Positions 9,732-22,400 of a stretch of DNA of 64,000 bases are shown here, in pieces; within the stretch, counting starts at the first letter, position 1; each line of letters opens with the position of its first letter. The stretch is from NCBI GenBank assembly GCA_016721735.1, contig JADKHM010000016.1:153158-217157 (forward strand). The letters run 5' to 3'. The notes beneath the pieces were generated by a model, which saw only the letters and a program-made list of their open reading frames with translations, had not been told where the DNA came from and did no database searches. The DNA is from Flavobacterium sp. GTDB lineage: Bacteria > Bacteroidota > Bacteroidia > Flavobacteriales > Flavobacteriaceae. Position numbers and translations under genes: made by a program.

Positions 9732-9944
9732 ATGAAAAACAGAATATTACATATCTCCTTGGTCAGCTTATTTTTGTTGGTTGATTTTGTTGCATTTGCA
9801 CAGCCCGGCGATGATGACGGAAGTGGCGGATTAGAGGGAAATGATCCACCTCCAGCGCCAATAAACGGAAAATTACTTTGGCTAGGAATTGCAGCTGTTC
9901 TCTTTGCATTTTATAGTTTTCGCAAATACAGAAAAGTAGCGTAA
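9732..9944 (+). CDS. Small signal-peptide and membrane-segment protein, unknown function
   Basis: The product has 70 residues. A signal-like stretch ends Phe-Ala-Gln, then comes an acidic, Gly- and Pro-rich linker (Pro-Gly-Asp-Asp-Asp-Gly, then Pro-Pro-Pro-Ala-Pro), then one membrane segment and a basic tail with several Arg/Lys. The ATG at 9732 is preferred over the TTG at 9720 because it places the signal directly at the N-terminus. Small proteins of this pattern are common in Flavobacteriia and have no known role. It has its own -7 element and a strong terminator, so it is probably monocistronic. Confidence 0.7.
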   Translation: MKNRILHISLVSLFLLVDFVAFAQPGDDDGSGGLEGNDPPPAPINGKLLWLGIAAVLFAFYSFRKYRKVA

Positions 9945-9963
9945 GAAGCTATTTGATATATTA

Positions 9964-9999
9964 AAAAGTCCGGTTTCAAATTGAAACCGGACTTTTTTT
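9964..9999 (+). terminator. Intrinsic terminator of the small membrane protein gene
   Basis: A near-perfect palindrome (AGTCCGGTTTCAA with its complement, tiny loop) is flanked by A and T runs, so it could work in both directions. Confidence 0.85.
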
Positions 10000-10117
10000 A
10001 TGACAAACCGTACTCCATTTCCGAAGACGTACAATAGATAACTATCAATTAGAATTACCCGAACTGCCAATACTAAATTATGTTGTCTAATACTAGCGAC
10101 ATGTAAATGCAATTTAG

Positions 10118-10137
10118 CTTTGCGCCTTTGCGAGAAT
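10118..10137. repeat. Intergenic repeat of the TTTGCGCCTTTGCG type
   Basis: The motif CTTTGCGCCTTTGCGAGA occurs in a gene-free stretch. A related copy lies at about 30309-30331. From memory, this motif recurs between genes of many Bacteroidota. Confidence 0.4.
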
Positions 10138-10217
10138 ATCACATTAGCTTGCAGTAAAAATCACAACATCTCAAAATATACAATTTTAACAACACAGTGG
10201 CGGAAAGTCTTGTTCAA

Positions 10218-10247
10218 TAAAAATCCGTAAAATCTGTGCAATCCGAT
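10218..10247. repeat. Intergenic repeat of the AATCCGT-AAATCTGTG type
   Basis: The short near-tandem motif AATCCGTAAAATCTGTG followed by CAATCCGATG resembles a second intergenic repeat I recall from flavobacterial genomes. Apart from the two hairpins at its ends, the gap 9945-10446 holds nothing else recognised. Confidence 0.35.
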
Positions 10248-10395
10248 GCAGAAAAACAATTACAATTTGTGTCCCGCTCTTCGCTTCCTAATCACCCAGA
10301 ATCTTCAATCTCCAACATCTGCATAAAACTACAAACCGACTTCCTTGTCCAAAAGAGTAAACCAGTAAGTCAATCTCACGTCACATTATACCAAA

Positions 10396-10430
10396 AAAAA
10401 ACCGCTTCGTTTCCGAAGCGGTTTCTCTTT
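10396..10430 (-). terminator. Terminator after the cohesin-like surface protein gene
   Basis: Stem AAACCGCTTCG with its complement around TTTC, followed on the minus strand by nine T residues. It lies just beyond the stop at 10447. Confidence 0.85.
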
Positions 10431-10446
10431 TATAAAGACAATCTAA

Positions 10447-13400
10447 TTATCTTTTGATCACTCTTACCGTTTTCACGTTAGCTCCTTGAGTTACAATAAT
10501 GTTGTAAACTCCAGAAGGATATTGTGAACCGATTTCTAAGTTAGTGATAGCAGCAACAGATGCTTGACGTGCTTCAACCTCACGGCCTAACATATCATAT
10601 ACTCTTACTCCTACTTGATCCTCACTTGTAGTGTTTACATTCAATTTGAATGTTTCAGCATAAGGGTTTGGATAAGCATTCACTTCATAGATAGCTAAAG
10701 CTGTATTTGCTTGTCTTGTAGCTGTAGGTGAAGTAGTGATTGTACATAATACTGTTCCTTGAACATAGCTCAAGTTATACAATACGTCTACACGGATTGT
10801 GTAAGCTGTACTTGCAGCAGCTCCTCCTGACAATAATGGCAATTGGAATCTTGGGTTAGCTGTTGGATATTCTCTTGTTTGAGCTCCGTTAGTTACCACA
10901 AATTTATATCCTTGCGCTCCCAATACTTGTTGCGCAAAGATAGTTGTCCACAAGTTATTGATTGTACTTCCACAAGAAGGTGCAATCACTCTTGATGTTC
11001 CAGGAGTAGCTGGTGTAGAGATAGAACAAGCACTTCCGTACTCTGTATCTGGACGGAATTGACCTCCAAATGACAACAATACATCAACAGTATAAGTAGT
11101 TCCGAATGCAACATTCGAAATTCCTAAATCAACTAGGCTGAATCTGCTTACAGTTTTGTCTACAGTTCCAACTAAAGTAGCTCCGTTCATAACTCTAAAT
11201 CTGTATCCTGAAACACTTGGTACTTGAACACAGAAGATAGATTGAGAAATATCAGTTAATGTAGATCCACAAGATGGATTAGCAATAAATGTAGAGTTTG
11301 GAACCGCTGGTGTAGTTACGCTACAAGCTGGTCCGTATCCTCTGTAGAATCCATTTGATTTAACTGAAACCTCAACTGTATAAGTAGTAGCATAAGTAGC
11401 TCCTCCTGGCAATTGAGATAAAGCGAAATTGTTAGATGGTCTATCGATAGTTCTTACAGTAGATCCGTTTGTTACTCTGAATCTGTACCCTTGAATTGTT
11501 CCAACTTCTGGGAATGAAGTCAATGGGTAAGCAAAGATTGCAGACTCTAATCTTGTTAGAGTAGCTCCACAACTAGCAGCAACTAAATAAGATAAAGCCG
11601 TAACCTCATCTACTGTTCCATCACAGTTGTCATCAATTGAGTTTCCTGCTACTTCAGAAGCATTAGGATTCACTGATGCGCTGTTATCATTACAATCAAC
11701 TCCGTTGTTTACTGCTACAAATCCTGAAGGAGTTGTTGCTCCGTAACAAACTGAAGATGCTGGAAAACCATTGTTGTAACCATCATTATCAGCATCAACA
11801 AAGAAAGTTCCTGTTCTCCAAGCTAATGGATCTGTTGGAGCACAATCTGTGTTGTTAGTTGATGTTCCTTCTGGTTGACCTGTACAAGACTCAATAGCAG
11901 CACCTGCTCCAAATCCGTCACCGTCTGTATCAGCATAATAAGTCTGAGCTGAAGTGTTCAAAGTCAAAGTTAAAGTAGCCGTGTTACATCCTGAAACGAA
12001 TGGATAAACTCCAGAAGCGTTATAAGACAAACCACTAGTTGCCCATGTGTATGAAGTACCGCAAGCTGTTACTGACTCATCACCATTTGTAGTGTTTGGT
12101 GTCAAAGTCAAGGTTAATGTAGCGGTGTTACATCCATCAACAAAATCATAAGATCCTGAAGCATTATACGTTTGTCCGTTTAATGCCCATGTGTATGAAG
12201 TTCCACAAGCTGACACTGTCTCACTACCTGTAGTAGTGTTTGGTGTCAAGGTCAAGGTCAAAGTAGCAGTGTTACATCCTACAACAAAATCATAAGATCC
12301 TGAAGCATTATACGTTTGTCCGCTTGTTGCCCATGTGTATGAACTACCACAAACTGATACCGACTCGCTACCTGTTGTTGTTGCTGGAGTAATACTCAAG
12401 TTCAAAGTAGCAGTGTTACATCCTGAAACGAATGTAGTTCCAACTTGCTCTGTAGTATAAGAAACTCCATTAGCTGGCCACACATAAGTATCACCATCAC
12501 AAATAGAAGTAGTTATACTACCATTAGTGGTAAGTGGCGCTCCTGCTCCAATCGTGAACGATGAAGTTGAAACAGCCTCACATGCTGGATAAGTAACTGC
12601 CACAACGTGTGAACCAGCCGATAATCCATTAACTGTAAAAGCACCTGCTGATAAAGTAGCGCTTTGTGTAGCACCTCCGTCAACAGTATAAGTTACTGGT
12701 GAACTGTTGTTTGGCGCACCAGTCAACGTAATCACAGCACTTCCGTTTCCAGCACCAACACATGGTGATTCTGCTACCAAACCACTAGCTGTAGCGGCAG
12801 ATGGACAAACAGCAGCAGTGTTCAAAGGAATTGAAAACGTTGATGCTGAGGTAAATCCTAAAGTAAGCGGTGGTGTACCAACTGTCGTAGAAAAGGATAC
12901 TTGAGTTCCTTGACCCGCTGGTTCTGCCGAAACAAGGGTGTTTGTAGAACCAACTGGGTTGGTATTGGTTGGTTTCAACCACAAATTAGCATTGCTATTT
13001 GTTGTCCAAGGAACTGTATTGGTAAATCTAAAACGACCTACACGGTAAGTTCCTGGAAGAACTGAAGCCGTACTGGCAGAGTTAGGAGCTTGTACCAATC
13101 GCAAATGCCCTGCAGGAGTAGCTCTGTTGGTAAGATTATACGCAGACAAACCAACACCTGTTAATTCAGGTGCAGCTGTGCCTGGAATTAAAGTCACAGC
13201 ACCACAACCATTTGTAGTACAAGGTGTACCACCATTAAGAATAGCCGTATTGTATTCAACACCAGCTGTAACGGCGTTGATAACCACACCTGCAGTAGGT
13301 GCGGTTACAACGAGCATTAAATCAAATTCAAGCGTGTTACTGGTAGAACTACCATTGGCAAGTGTTACCGACAATGTCGCCTGCGAATACCCCGAGAGGG

Positions 13401-13461
13401 AGACCAGGAATAAGCAAAGAAGTAAAAACCTCTGGCTTAAAGTGTTAATCATTATTTTCAT
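10447..13461 (-). CDS. T9SS surface protein with cohesin-like N-terminus and MopE-like metal-binding motifs
   Basis: The product has 1,004 residues. Layout: signal peptide (1-27, ending Gly-Tyr-Ser-Gln); a beta-sandwich of about 165 residues that looks cohesin-like; a SprB/PKD-like segment (about 215-305); four Cys-containing repeats of about 47 residues, each ending Cys-Asn-Thr-Ala-Thr-Leu (about 308-500); two Asp-rich MopE-type metal-binding motifs (about 507-615) ending Asp-Asp-Asn-Cys-Asp-Gly; three domains of about 90 residues containing Gly-Tyr-Arg-Phe-Arg-Val-type motifs; and a T9SS type A sorting domain (about 925-1004, with Asn-Ala-Tyr-Pro-Asn-Pro). It should be exported by T9SS and fixed on the cell surface. 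It lies 26 bp after the giant dockerin-ended gene, probably co-transcribed. The C-terminal half is closely related to the proteins at 43372 and 45654. Confidence 0.8.
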   Translation of the reverse strand: MKIMINTLSQRFLLLCLFLVSLSGYSQATLSVTLANGSSTSNTLEFDLMLVVTAPTAGVVINAVTAGVEYNTAILNGGTPCTTNGCGAVTLIPGTAAPELTGVGLSAYNLTNRATPAGHLRLVQAPNSASTASVLPGTYRVGRFRFTNTVPWTTNSNANLWLKPTNTNPVGSTNTLVSAEPAGQGTQVSFSTTVGTPPLTLGFTSASTFSIPLNTAAVCPSAATASGLVAESPCVGAGNGSAVITLTGAPNNSSPVTYTVDGGATQSATLSAGAFTVNGLSAGSHVVAVTYPACEAVSTSSFTIGAGAPLTTNGSITTSICDGDTYVWPANGVSYTTEQVGTTFVSGCNTATLNLSITPATTTGSESVSVCGSSYTWATSGQTYNASGSYDFVVGCNTATLTLTLTPNTTTGSETVSACGTSYTWALNGQTYNASGSYDFVDGCNTATLTLTLTPNTTNGDESVTACGTSYTWATSGLSYNASGVYPFVSGCNTATLTLTLNTSAQTYYADTDGDGFGAGAAIESCTGQPEGTSTNNTDCAPTDPLAWRTGTFFVDADNDGYNNGFPASSVCYGATTPSGFVAVNNGVDCNDNSASVNPNASEVAGNSIDDNCDGTVDEVTALSYLVAASCGATLTRLESAIFAYPLTSFPEVGTIQGYRFRVTNGSTVRTIDRPSNNFALSQLPGGATYATTYTVEVSVKSNGFYRGYGPACSVTTPAVPNSTFIANPSCGSTLTDISQSIFCVQVPSVSGYRFRVMNGATLVGTVDKTVSRFSLVDLGISNVAFGTTYTVDVLLSFGGQFRPDTEYGSACSISTPATPGTSRVIAPSCGSTINNLWTTIFAQQVLGAQGYKFVVTNGAQTREYPTANPRFQLPLLSGGAAASTAYTIRVDVLYNLSYVQGTVLCTITTSPTATRQANTALAIYEVNAYPNPYAETFKLNVNTTSEDQVGVRVYDMLGREVEARQASVAAITNLEIGSQYPSGVYNIIVTQGANVKTVRVIKR

Positions 13462-13487
13462 GTATAAAAAATTAATTGGTTACTAAA

Positions 13488-16400
13488 TTATTCTAAAATG
13501 TTTGCAAATACTGAATTCTCAAGGTTCGGGAAGAAGATATCAGAATCCGAACCATCTACAGATCCGTCTCCATTAAGATCGGTTGCTAATGCACCAAAAT
13601 TAGAATTAGCAATATCATCTACTAAAACATCAGAATCAGTACCATCAACAACAAGATCTTGATTCATATCTCCTGAGTAGAAAGCCCAAACTCCTGATTC
13701 AACCTCAATCATATTATCTCCTAACGCTTGACTAGAACTAGAACTAAAATCATAGCTCAATGGTGTATTACCAACAGTTTGCGCGGTAGCACTCCATGTT
13801 TGAACTAAGTTACTTCCTCTTACTACAACATAGAATGAACCACTTGGTGCCCCAGCAAAAGAAGCTGAAAGTGTACCATCAGTATTCAGAGTAGCAGTAG
13901 TGGTATGAAGTGCTGCATATGGAGCAGTCGTTTCATGTAATTCAATAGTCAAATCTTCAACTTCTGTTCCTGCAGGAGCAGTAGCTGGAGTAACACCATC
14001 CCATTGATTCAACTTCACAGAATTCATTGTACTTCCTCCTAAATAATATCCTTGAACAAACAAAGTCAAGTTTACTATTGAGTTAGTCGGAGGACATGGA
14101 TTCGTTGGATTAAACAACGCATTCGTATCATCACAGTCATCATTTGTTGTAGAATATCCTACCGGAGTAGTCAATCCTGAACAAACTGAAGCTGTTGCTG
14201 TGCTACCGTAAGTATCTAAATCAGCATCTACATAGAACGTAGCAAATTGATAAATAGCAATGTTAGTATCATCACAATCAGTGCTATTAGCTACATAACC
14301 TACTGGTTGTGTACATGCCAATTGCGAAACTGCAAGGTTACCAAACGTATCTCCATCTGCATCTGCATACCATGTAGTTGCAGTTTCAAATGTAACAACT
14401 GAATTACCTGATGCTACACAACCTGCTGCATTCGTATAAGTTGCAGTAATTGTAACAGTAGCACTTGGTTTAGCATAAACTGTAGCTGAAGGAGCTCCTG
14501 TATAAGGAATAGTTCCTGCTAAATCAGTAAACAATCCACCTCCTGTAGAGCTCCATACATAATCATTAGAAGGTACCGGAGTTCCACCTGAAATTACTAC
14601 AGTATAATCTTCCCACTCTCCAAAACCTGTATGACCACAAGCTTCCGTAGCAAGAATTGCGCTACTAAACTTATCACCAACACGCATACGAGTAGTACCG
14701 TTGAATGCAGTAGTAGGAATCGTAATGTTTCCTGATACAGTAACGGTAGATGAAGCAGTTGTAGCAAATACACTCTCTGAAGCTTCAAAAATACCATTTT
14801 GGTCCATATCGACCCAAACTCTAAATTGTTGCCCGAAAGCTGAATTAGGAGTAATCGAGAATGGTGTAGCTACACCTGCAGTAACAGCTCCACTTGGAGA
14901 AAGATAAGTATTGTAATCTCCAGGACCATCACCAGTAGTATTATTAATACCAGCAAATGTAAAGTTGGTAATATTGTCATCCGTTTCTCCTGTACTACCA
15001 ACTGTAGGCGTACAATAAGGAACCGGAGCAACAGCTCCACCAGCACCAGTCAATAAAATCGCATTAACATCTGACGAACAAATCGTAGCTGTTGCAGGAC
15101 TTACTGTAACGGTAGTTGGCAAGGCTTGAATAGTAATAGAATAGCTGATTGCTGTTCCAGTACAAGTACCAACAACTGGGGTAATTGAAATAGATGCAGT
15201 ACCAGCGATACCCGTAAACGAAGGTATTTCAGTAACACCCGTTTGGTCAACTAATCCAATAGCAGTACCACCCGTGATATTAAATATAGCACCTACTGAA
15301 CCTGTCAAAGGAACTGCAGTCGTAGTTGTTCCTGCACAAACCGTTGATGGCCATGCAGCAGGAGCATTTACTGTAGGTGTAGGTACAATAGTCAACACAG
15401 CAACATCACTGGTTACTGGAGTACCACCACAAACATCATTAATTACTACATCATAGTTTCCTGAATTTGCAGGAGTAGCTGCTGGGATAGTAATGCTAGA
15501 GTTAATTTCTCCAAACAAATCCACACCATTTAAACGCCATTGGTAAATCAAACTTGCACCAGTTGCTCCAATAGAAAGAGAAGCAGTCTGTCCTTGACAG
15601 AAAGTAGCAGGTTGTGGTTGACCAGTAATGGCAATAGCAGAAGCAACACTAACAGTTACTGTTTCAGTATCTGAACAACCTGTTGAACTAGTTACTGTAA
15701 GCGTATAAGTAGTATCTGCAGTAACTGCCTGAGCAATAGGATTCGCAATATTCGGATCACTCAAGAAAGTACTTGGCGACCAAGAATAAGTAATCGTTGG
15801 CAATACTGGCGGAGTAAATGTATACGAAGTTCCTGTTGGAATATTCGCTACTGACGAAATTGAATTATTCGCAGTTACAGAACTTACAGCAGAAGCGCTC
15901 GCTGGCGAACCAGGGGTAACGCTCAAGAAGTTTCCACTTGCTCCACTGATACCAATAGAGGCAGACAATCCGTTTGCACTACTTAAAGCTCCGTAATTGA
16001 ATTTAACTACGTTCGTTCCTTCAAACAATTGAACTTGGTAATTATTTACTGAATTTCCAGTAGAACCACCTCCACCAATAGAAACATTTTCCCATTGAAC
16101 AGTAAGTACTTGACTTCCTGGAGGTCCTTGTAATTTGTAAGTAATATTACCAGCTGACAAATTGTTGTCATCCCACATTGGGGCAAGGATATTAGCGTTC
16201 GTTCCGATACCATTGGTAAAGCTAGCTGCACCAGCACCCAAACGAATATGACCATTAGTAGTCAAACCGAAATCTGTAAAAGCTGTACCATTATAGGTGA
16301 ATGGGAATCCAATTGAAATAGGGAATTGTGTTCCATCATCACCAGCTGCTGTAGTAGCATTACCTCCTGTTATTGGAGTGTAAGTTCCAGTTGAACCCAC

Positions 16401-19400
16401 AAAAGAATAGGTTGATGGCGCTGCAGTAGCAACAGGAGTATAAGTAGCCAACAATTGACTATCTGTTCCTGTACAAACTACATTAGGAGTAGCAGTAGCG
16501 GTAGCAGTAATCGCTGGGTTAACTGTAATTGTAATAGTACCTGTAGCAATACAACCTGCACCATCAGTACCTGTAACAGTATACGTAGTGGTTGCAGTAG
16601 GATTAGCAGTAACAAAATCTAAGTTAAGTGGTCCTGACAAACTAGCAGAAGCTGTCCATGCATAAGTAGCAGCACCAGTAGCTGTTAAGATGCTTGTTCC
16701 TGTACCACAAATAGTTGAAACATCTGCACTAACGTTGATTGTAGGTGTAGTAACCGTTAAAGTAGCTACGTTAGAAGCAATAGCTGGACATCCACTAGGA
16801 CCTGCAACCAAACATCTATAGTAATAAGTTCCTACAGCTAATACTGCAGTACTATTTACTGTTAAAGTAGCTCCTGTTGGAGTTAAATAAGTAGCACCAG
16901 CTGGAGTAGCATCCGCAACATTTACCCAGTCAATACCATTATTAGTAGCAGAATATTGCCATTGGAAACCAGTACCTCCTGCAGAATCTACAGTAAAGGT
17001 AGAAGAGTTTACAGCATTAAAACAAATTGTTTGATCTGCAACTGGAGTCGGTCCAACAGTTTGAGCTGGATTAACTACCACTTGAGCAGCATTCGTTTGA
17101 ACAAATGAAGCTCCGTCATTAGCTACTACGAAAAAGTACCAACCATTTTCAGTTACAGAAAGTCCGTTAACTTCTAATGACGCACCAGTAACTCCTAATG
17201 GGAAAGTCAATCCACCGAAATCTCCGGAAATTGCCTGAGCATCATTTAAAGAAGGAACTGTAGCGTAGTACCATTCGTAACTCACACCTGTTGGAGGTGT
17301 AGAAACTGTGGTAAACGTATGGTTTCCTGTTCCACAAATTGGAGTAGTAAACGTAGGGTCTGTTGTAGTCAAATTAGACACAGTCAACAATGCACCCGTC
17401 GTTTCAAGAGCAGGAGTACAAGGACCTACTGGCGTAACTACACAAAGGTAATACAGGCCACTATAAACAGCAAACGTAGCATTTGCTATCGATAAAGTAT
17501 TTGTTTGTTGTCCACTATACAAAGGATCAAGTGCTGCAATATCAACATATGTTCCTGAAGCACCAGTTGGTGACACTTGCCATTGGTAACTAGCTACAGA
17601 ACCTGAAGCGGCTGCTGTAAAGGTAGTAGTCGTTGGCGTGATACCATCATACTCTAACACAGTTTGAGAAACTGGGTTGGTCGTAATTGCTATAGGAGCA
17701 GATACAGTTACAGCCAATGCATTTGCAGCATTGCTTGTACAACCAGTAGTCAAATTGATATTCTGAGCTGTAATATTAGTAGTACCTGCAGTAAGCGGAG
17801 TTAATACTCCAGTAGCTTGATCTATAGTAGCTACAGCAGGGTTAGAAGAGAAATAAGAAGTAGTTACCTCACCATTAGTGTATGTAATTGGACCTGCAGG
17901 TATCGTTGGACTACCCAAACAAATTGCTGTTGGACCTGTCGGATCAGCTACTAACTCTCCGTTTTGAGTAACGGTAATTGGTGACGAAACAGTATCACAA
18001 CCATTTTCACTTAAAGTAGCAGTATAAATTCTAGTAACCGTTGGTTTAGAATAAACTACAGCAGCATTAGTACCTGTATAAGCAGTAGTAGCTAAGGCAT
18101 CAGTATACAAATCATCCAATGGAGCCCAAGTAATATTTCCTGGAACTGGCAAAGTATAAGTATACATCGTTCCTGAAACAGGAGCAACTGCATTCGCGTT
18201 ATCAGCAGTTACTGTACTAGCGGTATTGCTAGAGAAAGTAATACTACTAAAATTCGTAGCACCGATAGTATAACCTCCAGAAGCACTAGCAGAATTCCCG
18301 ACACTTCCGTAACGGTATTCTATCGTGTTGCTACCTTCATACAACCAAGCTTGGAATGTAGAGTTAGCTGCTCCTCCTGTAGCTCTCGGGCTTGTAACAA
18401 ACCACTGAACTTTCAAGATTCTGTTCGGAGCAGTACCTGTTGTAACCGCAGTTACATTACCTGTCGTACCTGTAGCTAAATCATCCCACATTGGAGCAAG
18501 TTTAGGTAGGTTGGTCGCAAGGGCCATATCATTACTAAACGAATTGGAAGCTGTCCCTGAACCTAATGACATCCATCCATCAGGAGAAGCATTATATTGG
18601 GTATACGCTACACCATTAAATGTGAAAGAGAAACCAATATTCACTGCAGCAGCAGTTACCGTGTCATCATTTGATGAACCTAAAACGGTAGCAGCACCTG
18701 TCATTGGATCTAAAGTCGCACCAGTACTAGCGGTAAAAATTAACGCACCAGGAACCGTAGCGGTTAAGGTACTAATACCATCAGTACAAACTGCTGCCGG
18801 AGATGCCGAAGCACTATTAAGTACTGGATAAGCATTAACCGTTGCAGTAAAAGTAGTAGTTGTTGAACATCCACCTCCTACAGCAGAAACCGTATAGGTA
18901 TAAGTACCAGCAACTGTTGGCGTAATTGTTTGTGACGCTCCTGTTAACGGAGTTTCAACACCGCTACCAACTGCTGGAACTGCAGTCCAAGTATAAACAT
19001 ACACCGGATCATTAGAAGCCGCAGCAGTCACACTGAAAGCAGTATTAACACAAACCGTTTGGTTGGCAATAGGATCAATAGCAGTTGGAGCTACAACAAC
19101 AGCAGCAACAGTCAATTGTCCGCTTTCACAACCTGAAGTAGGATCTACAACAGATACTTTAAAAGTAGTAGTTTCACTTATAGAAGCTAAGTAAGTTGTA
19201 GCCACATTAGATTGTAGCAAAGTAGTTCCATCGGCAGCATACCATTTGAATAATGGTGTCGTAAACGCATTAGGATCTGAAACAGAAACCAAAGGAATAC
19301 CTTCACCGCACGTAGGATCAAAACTAACTTGCACGGGAGTGCTTGGCGTTGCAGTGACATTAACAGTTACTGTATTGGTTGTTTTTGTACAACCCCCAGA

Positions 19401-22400
19401 AGTAATTACTGCACTATAACCAGTCGTTACTGCTGGTGATACTGTAGTACTAACTGTAGTATCTCCATTAGACCATAAAATAGAATCAATAGGAGCACTT
19501 GTACTACCAGCAAAAACAACATTCAAACGATTCGGGCTATAGCTTGGTGCATTAGATGCGTCTGTAGCTGTAAATGCAACAGTGTTACCTGCTGTAGCCG
19601 TAAAGAATGTGATTGAGTTATTAGTAGCATCAGCACCATTATGAACCATATCAACAATAATGTTTGAAACACCATCCCATACGAATGGAGTTGAAAACGG
19701 AATCACTTGCTGCCCAGAAGCAGTATGTGTATAAGTAGCTGAAGGGAATACTGTAGTATATCCTGTAGTCGATTGGAACGTTGCACCTGATAATACAGAT
19801 AAAGCAGTTGTACCAATTTTTACTTCAAAACCAGAGTTGGATAAACCATCTCCAGGAGTAGTAATATTAAACGCCATAGACGTAATGTTACCAGCACTTA
19901 ATCCAGCTGAAGACAATTCAGCAGCAGTGTATACAGTTTGCATACGATAAGATGGCCATCTGTTGCAAAATGCAGTTGGCTGAGCTGTAGCACTTGTTAG
20001 TGTTACACCAGTTCCGATCGTTGCACTAGCAGAAGCAGTAAAAGTGGCGTTCAATACGCTACTTCCTGATCCACATATCTGAGTAACACTAGCAGTTGCT
20101 GTAGCAGGAATCGTAAATAACGGTTCATCGTTATAAGAAGTACCACTAACAGTTTTCACTAAAGTATTAGCATCTGTCGCAGTAATAGACCAAGCTACAG
20201 TAGCATTCGCTGGAGTAACTGTTGGGATAACACCAGACCAAGAATCCATTAATGGGAAACCATTACTAGTGGTATTCGTCATCGTGATGGCAGTCTGTGC
20301 AACACCATTTACAGTATAATTAATAACTACACCTGTAACTGCTCCTCCACCTGGAGTAACGTCAGCAGTAACTGTTCTAGCTACATTAGTACACTGATTC
20401 CCAGCAGGACTTATCTGAACATTAGTAATGTCAGCCGCAGCTTTATTACCCATCAAGAAGAATCCTGGCAAAGTAGTATTCGCAGGCGCAGTAGTCGTCA
20501 TAGTAGTACCCGTAGTAGTTACAGTAACACCACCTTGCAAATCATAAGCACCTGTTTGAGTAGCACTTGCAGCAATAGCATCTCTACCTGTAGGAACATC
20601 TCCCAACTGAATCAATGAATCGGTAAAGTTAGCAGCACCACCAGTAATACTAGCAGCCCAGTACTTCGTAGAACTGATCGCACTAATATTCAATCCTGGA
20701 GTTCCACCGGTAGCACCATCAAAAGCTTCTGCTTGAACAGTAACCGTTCCGCCAGCGTTGGTAGTTGGGTTTACTAAAGCAAAAGTGTTCAATGCTGATT
20801 TTCCGATTGGGAAAGTATAAGTAGTACCAGTCAATAAACTAGCTGGTAAAGTAAGTGCTAAAGGACCGTTTACATAAGCAGTCGCTGAAGTTCTTACCAC
20901 ACTTCCAACAGTAGTTCCTGTAACGGTTAATACATTAGAAGCATCGGTAGTAATATTACCTGTTCCTGTACCAAAAGTTAAAGTACCTGTAGATAGGTTA
21001 CCACCTGCAACAACAACACCATTAGCGTTAGTTGAAGTCAAAGCACCTAATATTCTAGAAGGTGGAATTTCAAGACCAGTTGTTCTAGCAGCAAGTTCCG
21101 CAGCGTAAATCAAACCATGTGTTCCTGTACCTAAGTTAAAAGTAGGAGCCACATCAAATGATCCACCAGCAAGTACGTTACCAGCATATCCAATTTGAAC
21201 AGTAGTGTTTAAAGCAGCACCTGTTCCGAAAGTAATCAAGTTACTTCCCGTAATTGTACCGTTGAAAAGGTTTACTCTTAACAAAGTCACAGGATTCGTA
21301 GTCGAAATAGTCAAACCACCTGTGTTTTCACAACCTAATGTACCAATATTAGTCAATACCGTTCCAGTACCAGTAAAGGTTTGAGCGGCATTTGTTGGAG
21401 AAAAGAAAAGTAACGCAGAAGCCGAAGCGGTTCCTGTCAAAGTACCATTGTTAGTAAACGTTAGACCTCTTTGTTGAAGTGTTGCAGAGTTTAAATCTAA
21501 TCGCGCTAAAGCAGCAATCGTCGTATTTCCTAAAACTCTAACCCCATTAGATGAAGAAGTTCCATTTCCACATTGGAAAACAGAAGTCCCGTTAATATTC
21601 AAATTACCATTAACTGTAACAAGTCCAGAAGTACATGCTCTAAACAAAGCTGCACCTGAACCAGTAGCAGAAATCGTAAGATCTCCTTTGATAACCGCAG
21701 TTGTACTAGTAGTCCACACACTCATTGTTCCAGTAGAAGTCGTAGAATTGTACACGAAGTTACCAAAACTTTGGTTATTGTTTGTGATTGCTGTTGAAGT
21801 TGTTCCTCCAGTAATCGTTACTGTAGAAGTCGTATCCCAAGTCGCCAAAGGAATCAATCCATTAGAAGTTGTAAACGAACCGTGTAAATAGTTAGAACCA
21901 GCAGCAAAAGCTAAAGTAGCCGCAGAACCTGTCATACATCCTGAAGAACCAACAATATTGTTGTTTACAGAACCGGTAACAGTAACCAAAGTTCCTGTAC
22001 CACCTGTGGTAGTAATTAAGTTTGAAGTACTTCCTGCTGCATTATACGTACCAGCAATAAGACCTGTATTAGCTGTTCCACTAAATGCAATAGCACAAGC
22101 ATTAGCAGCATTGATCAACTGTAATGTACTTCCAGCCTCAACTACTAAATCATCACCTCCACCACCAGAAATGGTCGTAGTACGTGTTGTAGTTGTATCA
22201 GATTGTAACGATAAAGTCGTACTAGATGTTACTAAAAGTTGCCCGATGGTCTGACCTGCCACGTTGTGACTGATAATCATGCTACCACCAGGAGAGGTGC
22301 CAGCACCATCAACAATCAAAATGTCAGTAGTTGCTGGCGTAGTTCTTACTGAACCACCTCCCAAAGGATTCGTATTCCAGTTACCAGCAGTTCCCCAAGT

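Noticed and set aside
11945..12537. CRISPR-like array
   Set aside because: The regular 141-147-bp repeats lie inside an open frame and encode Cys repeats; unit size and lack of unique spacers exclude a CRISPR array.
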